A stretch of 64,000 nucleotides of DNA. Origin: Seriola aureovittata. Lineage: Eukaryota; Chordata; Actinopteri; Carangiformes; Carangidae. The notes under the pieces were generated by a model. That model had not been told where the DNA came from, did no database searches, and saw nothing but the letters and a program-made list of their open reading frames with translations. The stretch lies in assembly GCF_021018895.1 (NCBI RefSeq), contig NC_079366.1, positions 24,041,896-24,105,895 on the forward strand. The letters run 5' to 3'. Within the stretch, counting starts at the first letter, position 1, and each line of letters starts with the position of its first letter. This document shows, one piece after another, positions 53,945 to 64,000 of the stretch. The translations under genes were made by a program, and so were the position numbers.

Positions 53945-55162
53945 CTGTGAAAAGATGTACTTCAGTTTGAGCAATGGACATACATGTTGTGACCCAGATA
54001 AAGTAAATTACTTCATGTTTTGGTAAATGTTTTCAGTATTTCTCCAAAACAAATGGCTGGCATCTAGAAAATATATAATGATGTCTGTTTCCCTTTGGAG
54101 CAAATTCAAATAATGAAAATGTATTGTGCCTTTAAGCAGCAATGACGGTCTGTAAGTATTATTTTCAATCTATGTAAATTTTAAGGCATTTTAAAAGCAA
54201 ATATTTCAATTATGATGACACGTATGCAAACTAAATATCTAACTTGCATTACAGAGAAAGTTGAGCTATGATTTATGGCGTGCATGGTAAAACTACGTGT
54301 ACGAGCCATGTGAGATGAGATGGATACATTGAAAATATTTGAAGTGCTATAAGCATTTCAAGAGCCATCACCGTCAATCAGAGCAGACATCAGATCTTGA
54401 ATATTGTACAGCACAATGAGCTGAACATCACAGAGATAGACTGCAGGTGACGCCTTCAGGAGACAGATACAGAAGAAGCTACGGACACTGACAGCAGCTC
54501 TGATTTTGCTTTAATATGGGCACATGTTCTGATCCATAGCCATCTTAAAGTGAAGCTCAAGCAGCATCTCTCTAATACTAATACAATCTAATACTGTCAG
54601 TAGCTTGATAAAGTGTCACCTGATGAATTCTGACAGTCTGCATGCTCTGTTTTACAGCTCATAGGATAACTGCTGTGTTTGTAGATATTTACTTGTACAA
54701 GCAAAAGGCACAATACACATTCACTTTATGGTGGATTTCCATTTAATATCACATCCGAGGCATAAACCCCAGCTACATTCTCCGTGAATGTTAAATTGAG
54801 CTTCTCTATCACGGGACAAACCTGAATCTGTGATTAGCAGGTTGTTCTTCATTCTTCATAAACTGCTGCACTTTGAAAATCTTTATTTTGTATGTCTGAC
54901 CTAATAGTCCACAGCAGGAGCTGCTGTGTGGGACTGTCCCAGCTTTGTTATCTCTCTGCTACGACATGTGGCACAAAATGGCTTAAGAAGTTAAAATGCA
55001 GCTGCGGTGACTGGTGATAGTGATATAAAAAGAACATTAAGAAACGAAGCATGGGTCAGTAGCTATAATAGGCAACATATCATTCCATAATAGATAGCTG
55101 TCTGGATCAAAAGATCAAATGCAAGATCAACAAGCTTTTTGCTCAGATTAAGATCCACTCAC
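53945..55162. other. Receptor gene 5'UTR intron
   Basis: About 1.2 kb between a minus-strand donor (GGATTGAG then GTGAGT) at 55163 and the acceptor at 53945-53946. Inferred from splice signals only. Confidence 0.55.
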
Positions 55163-55300
55163 CTCAATCCGCAGAGTGAGGTTTGTAGATTCCTCAAATA
55201 GCTTCTGTCTCCAGCAAACTTTTTAGTGTTTCTTCTCCTCCCTGCGTTATCCAGACGAATAAAATAATGGAAAACCATCAAACGCCGATGGAACAAGCGA
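55163..55300 (-). other. npy2r: Candidate non-coding first exon of the receptor gene
   Basis: A strong donor, GATTGAG then GTGAGT on the minus strand, ends at 55163. Upstream sequence leads into a CpG-rich segment. The 5' limit is a guess. Mammalian NPY2R also has a non-coding first exon. Confidence 0.5.
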
Positions 55301-55385
55301 GCGCAACAGCAAAGCGCGCAACGTTTGCCAGTGCGCACTGCAGCCGGTTTGGCACTGAGGGCGCATTACCTGCCCTGTGAGACGC
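55283..55385 (-). promoter_or_regulatory. npy2r: CpG-rich probable promoter of the receptor gene
   Basis: About a dozen CpG in roughly 100 bp (for example AAGCGCGCAACG and GAGGGCGCATT), standing out from the CpG-poor flanks, and located just upstream of the candidate first exon. Confidence 0.5.
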
Positions 55386-55399
55386 TGAGAGACTGACAT

Positions 55400-58300
55400 G
55401 AGGCGGGTTGTGCAACAAGGAGGAAACGTGTCCTTCCCTAACCAACATCCTGAAACAGAGAGATGTCTGCTGCATGTTTGCCTCCCAGTGGATCGTTTTT
55501 ATGCACTTCATGCTGGGTGTTTGGGCGTCTGCTGGAATGGAAAATACCATGTACGTCTGTCTGTCAACAGACAGCAAAGCTAATGCTTTGTGAAGATGGA
55601 GCGTTTATGACCACCAGAAAGTGTGAGAATATCCAGCTTAGATGTCAAATTAAGAACCGTTTCAAGTACAAGCAGAGCATTAATACAATTCATCTTAATC
55701 TACTTAAGTTGATCTGTTTTTCATCAGTGTCAGATCTGCTGTGGGTGTGCCTCTGCAGACCAGTGCTTCAGTAGGAGCACAAAGCTCATAGTTTACATAA
55801 AAATGTAAAACAAACTCCTCTGTGTGGCAACTAAATCATGATTTCTAGAATTTGAATTTGAAGACATTGTCATTCAACAAATGTTCTTTGCGAGTTTAGT
55901 ACATTTTAAGCAGTCAACAGTGGACAATCCCAGTGGGCTGTAAGTGGATCTGGCTGCACTCACTGTGTATAAAAGTGCACAGATTTGGGGCATTTTGAGG
56001 CATGTTACAGACATGTTTAAGTTTTATTTTAATCAGTTATTTACAGCACTGACGTGATTTAGAAAGTGAAATTATTTTCACATAAATCTTTCAGTGAAAA
56101 CAACAGCATGACTTTGCTTATTGATTTGCTTCAGAGCCCACAAAATATATCATCATTAAAGAACTCACTTTGTGCAGTAACGCTAACATTTCATATTATG
56201 GTCAATGAAGTGTAGTACAATGCAGCTGACCCATTTCAAATTGTTGAGCCTCTGAATGGTAATTGGGCTCATAATTTTATTACCACTGTTATAAACCAAG
56301 ACACCATGTAGCCGTTAGAAATTGAGTTACTTCCAAGCAGCCTCCTTGGCAAAAGCCCACTTTGCCCAGAGTGCAACAGCACAGATGGTGAAGTAATGAG
56401 AAAAACCAGGAAACACTGAATAGATGGGCATGTTTGAGGTTCCCCCATGGTTTTAGGAAATGGAGCAGTCAGTAAATGGTGACCTTGTTTAAATGTGAAT
56501 GTCAGCACCAGAAAAGATTCCCCCGTTGTCATTTAAATAATATATATGGTGTGTTTAAGGTTTTAGCTCTGTAAGTACAAAAAAAACAATTTTCAAAGTT
56601 TTACTTTTTTGTACTTTTCGCTTCCATTCGAGGCAGTTATTGATTTTCATTTATGCCCTTACTGCAATAAAGTAACTTTAAAGTAGACTTGCTGTTCGCT
56701 GTGGATGGATTACCCAACTCAGGAAAGTATCAAAAGTCTGCTCGTGTATTTTCATACCATATAGAAAATAATTCAAACCAATGGAATGGTTTTAAAAAAA
56801 AAGTACATTTAAAATGTCTAAAGCACAGCAGCATGGCTTGTGAAATGGTTAGCTGTGAGGTAAAGTTTATGTGATTGTAGTAAATGGGATAAAACACGCC
56901 AATCCGCTGGTACCTTGGTGCTTGTCAGGTAGCATATAGTGGATTCATCAGAGCTTTTTGGTAAAAACAACTCACTGCTGCAACTAGAAATGAGGTTAAT
57001 GAGAGCAGTGTCAAAACAGTTAAGCTGAAGAAAACCATAACAAAACAATGACCTGAAACTTTTGGCAAACTATAGAGTCGGCTGATAAATCTCTGTGAGA
57101 CAGTTGCCACGAACGTAACCTTTCACATCCATATAGTCATTATAGTCATTTGTTCCATAAAATCGATTAATTTTGTAAAAGGATTATAGCTACAAATCAA
57201 AATGCAGCAACTTTCAGCATGAGACATAAACATTTCTGCATTGTTAATAGTTCACCTTTGGCAAATGAAGTCCCTACAAGATTGCTTCAAGTGCTTGATG
57301 ACATTTTCACCACATTAATAAAGTGGACCGTGTTACTATCTACCTGTATCCATGTCTTCTTCACATCATCTTTTGGTAGGCAGTGCAAAGGTAGAATGCA
57401 AATGACACTAAATGTATTTCCTTGTTTTTTTTATGCTTTATTGATCCTATTTAGAGTCAAATTATATTGTCGCAAAACATATCCTCTAAATTAGAACCAT
57501 CCACTTCCTAAATGACAATATGCACTGAGCCGGTAACTCAACACGGCAGCACAGAGAACTGACTGGTTGTTGATATCTTCTATCTAAATAGAATCATGCT
57601 CCGGAGATATCTGAAGTGACTGAAGCATACCTAAATACCTGCAGGAGTTTTCATGGCAAACACACTGTGTCTGAGGAGGACGGCGGCACATTTATCATTG
57701 TGAACAGCAGAGGCATTAAGATGCAAAGCTACATAGGGCTCCTATGTCAGGGATATTTAATCATAGCCTATTAAATAAGATTATTGACCATATGTCACCT
57801 GTTCTTTACAATGCTGCAAACTCCTGCATAATGTCACAATCTAAACACCAGATGTCTGAAGGTGAACTGCTAAAACAAGGTAAACTTCTCACTTCATTCA
57901 CTGTTGTTATATGTTTTATCATGAGCTATCAATAGAGTTAAAATTGCAGTGAAAAATAAGTATCCTTTTTCAAACCCTGTGCCATAAAATGACATGATTA
58001 CTTCCTACACATAAGTAATTTTACAGATATATTTGCCCTTATATTGACAGGGATAGTAGAGAGTAGATGGTGGACACCCCTTCTAAAGATCAATATGCAG
58101 AGATGAAGGATGATGAAAAGACTTAAAGTGGTCATAGTAGTGTGTTATCTTTTAATCAAGGCATCATTTAGAGCTTTTTCTTTAGATGCAAAAAAATTAA
58201 AGGTATTTTCTACATGGCTGAGCAGGTTTCACTTAAAGGACAGATCTTTGTGTGTGTTTGTCTCTACCTTTATCTTTGTCTCCACAGACAACAGGGACTA

Positions 58301-61300
58301 AACAGAATCTAAATGAGATGATCATGATCCATCTTCAGTCATTCCTGCAGCAAATTTGCAGTCAAATAACAATAATACTTTGCCCCTCCTTCTCACACGC
58401 ACCAGGCTTCCAGTGTGTGTATATAGTCAATTTAGACTTGTATTGCCACACTGCTCTCGCACAGCCAGGGCTGATAGTCTTTCTGTCTGCTGCCTGACTA
58501 CTCCTCTACCTCACTATACATCATAATTACTACAGCTGCTGCTGTGCCATATCTACTCTTAGCATTTAATAAAGCATTGGAAAACAACAACTGCACTGTC
58601 TCTACTCTATATTTCTCATTTAGGAATCAGCAAACCTTTCTCTTTAAATTTGCATTTATATAGGCTACAACTAAAATGCAACAATAAATATGTTTTGTAG
58701 GAAACATAATTGTGACCAGATTATGTTTTCAATCATGTTACTAATTTAGCTATTTGGAAAGCCCACAACACACAAGACAAAATGTTTTATTATTCACATT
58801 TAGCCAAAATCACAATTTTCCCTAACCTTAATCAAAGAGCTTTTGTTGCCTAAACAACAAAATGTATTTGCTGTTGCAGTTTAGATGTATGGAAACGTAA
58901 TTACCAAGAGACAGGTTTGAAATCAGACTACCTGTAAGAATAGGTGGTGTTTCAGATGTTTGTTTTGTTCTTTTTATCAACACAAAAAAGAGAAGAAGAG
59001 AACGATTTTCTATATTTGTCTTGTCTTTAAGCAGTAATGATGAAATAGTTATCCATTTTCTGGAGCTGAACTCAACTCAATCTTTAAGGCATAGGTTTAG
59101 TTTCAAGGACTCCACAATGTTGCTAGCGGGATTGCCTTTCCTTTGATGGCATCATGTCTGACTATCATACAGTAATTTGAACATGTGCTATAATATAATG
59201 AAGCTCCTCAAACCTGAGGTGCACTACAGAGCATGAACTGGGAAATTGTAATGGAAATGTTTTGGGCATAAAGCTTATTTTGTGAGATGCAAAAACCAAT
59301 AACATTGTAAAGACCAAAACAAGCAAAGTATTCCCACATAATCAGCATCTCATTCATTGTCAATAGTAGCTTCCAGTTTACCATATTTGGGCATCATTAC
59401 AGGCTAATAGTTTGTTGTTTGTTAATTAAACTTCAGCCTAAAAACTGTGAAATTAGGTAAGGTTGCGAAGACAAGACAAAAACCGTTGGCAGTTTGTAAT
59501 CAGATAGCCACCAAAATCTAAAGTTACTTCTATGTCGCAAGACTGTTATGTTTTTGGGCCAACAACTTGCATCTTAAGTTTGTTAGCATTCAGTTGCAGA
59601 AAGATAAATAGAATGATGCAAGTAAGTGATTTTTATTTGCATATAGATTTTGGTGTCATCTGCATATGTGAGCACAAATTGAGGATTTGTCAAAACATGG
59701 AAAGGGAACACAAAATACTTACTAACCCTCACCCTGACCTACACTGAATATTGTGGTAAAGCTGAACATTGGTTTTATCGGACAGAAAGGACTTAAATTC
59801 TTGATTGGTTGTTGCTTGATTGAGTTTACACAGTCCACAACTGACACAACTGCCCCTTGCATCATCAGCACTTTCAATGACAGCAGTTGGAATTTGTATG
59901 GTGTGATGCCTCTGGCCACAAAAGGATACAGCTATCCTTCCATGTAAAGGTAATGCATGTTGTAGAGATCAGTAAACCAACATTGAGAGTGCAGGCTACA
60001 GGGAGAGACAGAAAAAATAAAAGGATGCAACTAAATCATGTCCTGGTATGAGCAACTGAGATACTTGGCAGTGCTAGGAGTAGCTTGTTTGCTGCCTTTG
60101 AGAGATTCCTCTCCGAATTCTGGAAAAGCTTGGACCTTAATTGAAATGTTTCAAATAGACCATTGCTGGACAGATAATCATTTAATTGAGTCACCACTGG
60201 TCTTTCAATGGTGTGGGAACCATTTCACAGTTGGAATGTTTGGACTCTAATGTCCCTCAAGGCTGTGGCTGGGGTGAAATACTGTTGAAAATAAGGAAAT
60301 AGAGACTTACTGCTGTGCTCAAATAGCCAATACAAGGAAGAAAAAAAACAAGAAAAAAGAAAAGAAAAAACATAGCCTATATACATCTGCACTAAGAGAA
60401 CAGTGATAGCCATTTCTCCCTGTAACGATTTTTATGAATGTTGGATATTGTTGGTATGTTTATGCTTAGAGCAAGTCCTTTATCCTACAGAGACAGGATG
60501 TTTGTTTGTGCTCCTATAGATTCATCCCATTCTCTTCTTCCTTGCTTTTGGAAGCACCCATGTGTTCCATGTTTGATATATTTATTGGTAGCTAAATAAG
60601 GGAGACCTTTCACACCATGTGGAAATATAGAAATTAAATCAGATTTCCCTCAGCGAGTCGAGACTAAAATCTGAAAGGTGTCAATTTTAGCCGTGACAAA
60701 ACCCAGTTACTCTTCAATCTCAGCAGGGACTGTGCACCTGCACTCCGCTTAATAGAACTTGTGGACTTCTGCCCATTACATCAGCCTCTGTTAAATCAAT
60801 ACATACGTTTCTCTGCAGGACAAAGTGCTTAGTGTAATGGCAAGGCAATTATCCTTAATTGACACCGGTCTTTACCTGTATCACTCAGGTTCAAGGCAGA
60901 GATACGTTTTTACAGTTTGATCTTTTTGACTTTTTACATCTTGCCATCCTGGACATCCAACAGGTATATGAGAGTTTGATGGAAAATATCTCTAACATCA
61001 TCCATCGGGGTGAGGAGTATCTGATAGTACAATATCATTTTATGTGTAAAGCACAATGTTCATACATGACCTTGGAAGTAGTAAAAGACAAAATAATCTT
61101 AATACACGGTCTATTAACTTAGTTGTTATGGATGTGGCTCAGCTACTGTAATTATGGAAAATTGATGACCTGATAACTCCTGTACCTCCTGTCTCTGGCA
61201 TCAGATGTGAACAGCTGCCTTGATGTTTCTCTGGCCATCCACTGACTCCAGCTCGATGATTCTGAGTCCAGGTTTGGTTTTGCATTCACATCATGTCATG

Positions 61301-62660
61301 ATAGTTCTAACAGGAAAATAGTTTTGTATTTTTTCAAATGGTATCTTTATCTGGTAAGTTCTATGGTATCTTATTATTTGCACAACATTGTATCAATTCT
61401 GCGTAGCAACAAATGAAATGCGAAAGGTTTGGCTGATTATTTTACTCCATTACAAGGTTTTAGATTTGTTGTGCTTTGTTTTCGACATCGTCACTGAAAT
61501 CAAGAGGTAGAAAAAGATAGTATGTGCAATTTACATCTGGCAGCCCTATGCTTAGCCGAAGCCTGTGCTAATAGAACCAGGGTTACAGTATGTCACCTTT
61601 ATGTCCTAACATTACAGTATCTAATGTACACAGAGTTCATCAAACAAAGATTTTTAGCTCCAAATTTTTTTGGCACCATGTCCTGGAACTGATAAATGGA
61701 AAGTAGGTAGAATCCACTTCAGAGACAAGTACAGGATTTCATGTCAACAGTCTGTAACATTTTGCACACTTTTTTGCTCTGTTGCCAGTTAATAATCTCC
61801 TGCATATTCCTTCCCTGTCCAATAATTGTACCCAAATTTCCATATCAACTGACTTCCACATCCATCCACCCTACCACCCACCTGATCCCCATTCTCTCAT
61901 CAGCTCCTCAGTACATACACCTGGACTCAAGCTGTAGCAAGCTAGCCCTGTAGTTTTCTTGCTCCTGCCTGTTCAGTTATGACCCCGTTCCTTTCTGTTT
62001 TTGGACTTTTTGCTTGCCTGTTTTCCCCCTTTGCACTTGGTTGACAACAATTATCCTCTGACTTTTACAAATACTTTTATTTAGATTATTTAGAAAACCC
62101 AGATGTTTTACTTCAGTTTGAAGTCCATTTCATTCCTTTTATGGAGTTACATAATCTTAATAGCTTTGTGGGCACAGATAGATACACCACCACCAAACTA
62201 TAATAAAGGTTTATTCCTTTACCACTCAGACCCTCAGATTCTTGAAATTATGAATCAGTGAAATTCAGAGTTGCTTTAAATAATACTTCTCTATCACCGT
62301 AAAGTGTCTCCTGTATTCAATCAGTCTGTTTGGGTGATTGTTTTGTTTGCTTCCTATGAATTCTCAGGGGAAATGCTAAAAAAAGGTTTATGAACGTTGC
62401 CCAGTGCATAATGCTATTCTTGTTGTAGTTACAATGACAGACAGTTGACCACATTCTCTGCAGAAATGAGCAAAACATTTCACTCAAATTGAAATATTTT
62501 GTGGCTACTTTTTTCCCAAGCCTGTATTCAATGGTATGTTCCCATGGACCTTTAATGTATCTTAAATAAATGTTTTTCCATTGGGTGATATCGAGTCACA
62601 GAACGTAAATAACTTTGATGGCAGCAGAGAGGATGTGAAAATAAGTACAAGAAACAAAAC
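55400..62660. other. npy2r to lrat intergenic region
   Basis: About 7.2 kb of AT-rich DNA. None of the short open frames resembles a known protein; no RNA gene or intact transposon was recognised. Confidence 0.6.
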
Positions 62661-62682
62661 GGGAAGCAGGTAGAAATACATG

Positions 62683-62688
62683 TTTAAT
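62683..62688 (-). terminator. lrat: Candidate poly(A) signal for lrat
   Basis: TTTAAT on the plus strand, that is ATTAAA on the minus strand, about 640 bp beyond the lrat stop. It is a weaker variant and the real site could be further left. Confidence 0.3.
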
Positions 62689-63327
62689 GGACTGACAACG
62701 ACATATATGACAATTGCCAATATGATCCATCAAAGAAATATTACGTAAGAAGCTTATTGCACTTTGTCCAGGCCAACGTTTAAGCTACAGCATGATGTGA
62801 GTGTAGTATCACACTGATGACTTTTTAAATGATCCTAAGGTATATACAAGTTGTGACATTCCTATAAGCTTTAGGCTACATACAGTATGCATCATCACTA
62901 TAGGCTAATATATATCATAGGTAAAGTCTTCGTCGAGCTTTATCTCAACCCTCAGGAGTTTGCCACTGTGCTGAGTCAGAGGTCATTTATAAACCATGAG
63001 CTGCTGCTGTTGAATGAGATTGATGTTGAATATCAGAGTCTGGTGAACATTAATGATGAATAACAGACAAAATTAGACATCTAACAGAAAAAAAGGGGTT
63101 TTATAACAGCATCAAGAAGAAAATCCCATCAAGGCACAGAAAGATAAAACATCTTTAAATAAAAAAATCAACAACAGGTCAAACTAAATGTGTGTAACTC
63201 ATGCGCTTATGACATTTTATCGCTGTGAACACATTTGTTTCCCAGTGCCTTTAGTCACACAGCTAATACACAGGGTGTAATTTCACTGTCCACCAGTTTG
63301 TTACTTGAGTCTTTACTCATGAGGCCT

Positions 63328-63483
63328 TTAGGCTGCCATCCAGATGGTGAATGAGATGAGCAGTGTTGGTAAAACCATCAGCGGCGTCACGCAGCCCAGA
63401 TACAGCATGGTTCCTCCACCGCATAGCGCAGTCAGATAGGCAGTCATCCTGCTGCAGACGATCTTCCTCACCGTTGTGCAGAA
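63328..63483 (-). CDS. lrat: lrat (lecithin retinol acyltransferase), last coding exon; gene continues past the right edge
   Basis: On the minus strand, acceptor CCTTTCCTCCAG is followed by 51 codons and TAA. The peptide begins FCTTVRKIVCSRM and ends in a hydrophobic tail, LPTLLISFTIWMAA. This matches the C-terminal membrane anchor of LRAT, which in human begins FCETVVKIIRDQR and ends PAIFIPFFLWMAG. LRAT esterifies all-trans retinol at the endoplasmic reticulum in the visual cycle and vitamin A storage. The catalytic His/Cys exon lies outside the window. Teleosts have lrat duplicates; I cannot say which one this is. Confidence 0.85.
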   Translation of the reverse strand, partial: FCTTVRKIVCSRMTAYLTALCGGGTMLYLGCVTPLMVLPTLLISFTIWMAA

Positions 63484-64000
63484 CTGGAGGAAAGGGTGTG
63501 AGAATTAGACAGTGATTGAGGGCAAAGCCGATGATAAATTAGTGGAGCAGTGACGGTCTATTGTCACAGGAAGTCTCCATTAACTCCAGGATGATAGTAA
63601 ATTGGACGTAAAGCAACACTAGATGGAGCTGCTTGCCTCATGAATAAGTGACGTTAATGTTCACTGCAGTGGACGGAAGCAAGAAGCAAGCAGCCCTCTG
63701 CAGTCAAAACATCCTTGTATGACCACATACGAAACAATGAAAGAAGAAGTCCGTACTTCATAAGTACATTTGGATTAACATTGCTTTACACTGAGTGTGA
63801 CTACCCAATAATCTGTTTATCACTAAACCCCTTGGATATAAAGGGCTTTTCAATTGCCACACATGCACTAACCTGTGTCTTTGCACGTGACCTTAGCAAT
63901 GCAATATTATCCAGGAGTTGAAAATTAGAATCAAAGAATTAAGGATTACCGTGGATAAAAACTGGTAATCATTGCTCAGTAATAACCATTAAAAGTAAAG
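63484..64000. other. lrat intron, right edge
   Basis: Non-coding to the end of the window; the preceding lrat coding exon should lie further right. Confidence 0.6.

Noticed and set aside
53921..53974. Eighteen extra N-terminal codons of the receptor frame
   Set aside because: A strong minus-strand acceptor (CTTTTCACAG) lies in this stretch and the next ATG has a GCCATGG context; the extra residues are most likely intron and leader.
60859..61122. 87-codon plus-strand open frame between the receptor and lrat
   Set aside because: No recognisable domain, no promoter or splice context, AT-rich composition; chance openness is likely.
1..64000. CRISPR arrays, bacterial operons, ribosome binding sites, tRNA or rRNA genes
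   Set aside because: The DNA is vertebrate; none of these structures was seen.

Overview
The window is vertebrate genomic DNA, almost certainly from a ray-finned (teleost) fish: split genes with GT-AG introns, AT-rich non-coding DNA, many simple repeats, several copies of interspersed repeats of a kind common in teleosts, and four protein families whose human counterparts lie on chromosome 4q.

Layout. (1) About 1.2-29.2 kb, plus strand: nearly all of sorbs2 (ArgBP2), an actin and cell-adhesion scaffold with a sorbin-homology (SoHo) region and three C-terminal SH3 domains. I assembled 27 coding exons (about 2,233 codons if all are joined); every junction keeps frame, and only the extreme 5' end lies left of the window. 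Many exons are whole-codon or phase-matched cassettes. (2) 29.2-33.9 kb: sorbs2 3'UTR and the promoter region of the next gene. (3) 33.96-45.56 kb, plus strand: complete pdlim3 (ALP), 7 coding exons, 315 residues, PDZ-ZM-LIM, with the smooth-muscle type of central exon. (4) 45.9-52.1 kb: intergenic, with repeat remnants. (5) 52.8-55.2 kb, minus strand: an intronless-coding NPY/PYY receptor of the Y2 type (371 residues), with a good candidate 5'UTR exon and a CpG-rich promoter. (6) 55.4-62.7 kb: AT-rich intergenic DNA without a recognisable gene. (7) 63.33-63.48 kb, minus strand: the last coding exon of lrat (lecithin retinol acyltransferase), which continues beyond the right edge.

Functionally, sorbs2 and pdlim3 are neighbouring same-strand genes whose products act at the same place, the Z-disc, costamere and stress-fibre machinery that binds alpha-actinin and actin. 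The npy2r-type receptor and lrat are unrelated signalling and retinoid genes; their proximity is an evolutionary (paralogon) signal rather than a pathway. I found no sign of a wholly new system. The most informative points are the extended cassette structure of sorbs2 (including one long exon with no start codon), the compressed linkage sorbs2-pdlim3-npy2r-lrat, a likely upstream ORF on the receptor mRNA, consensus CTCF and MEF2 motifs, and a fold-back element in pdlim3 intron 1.
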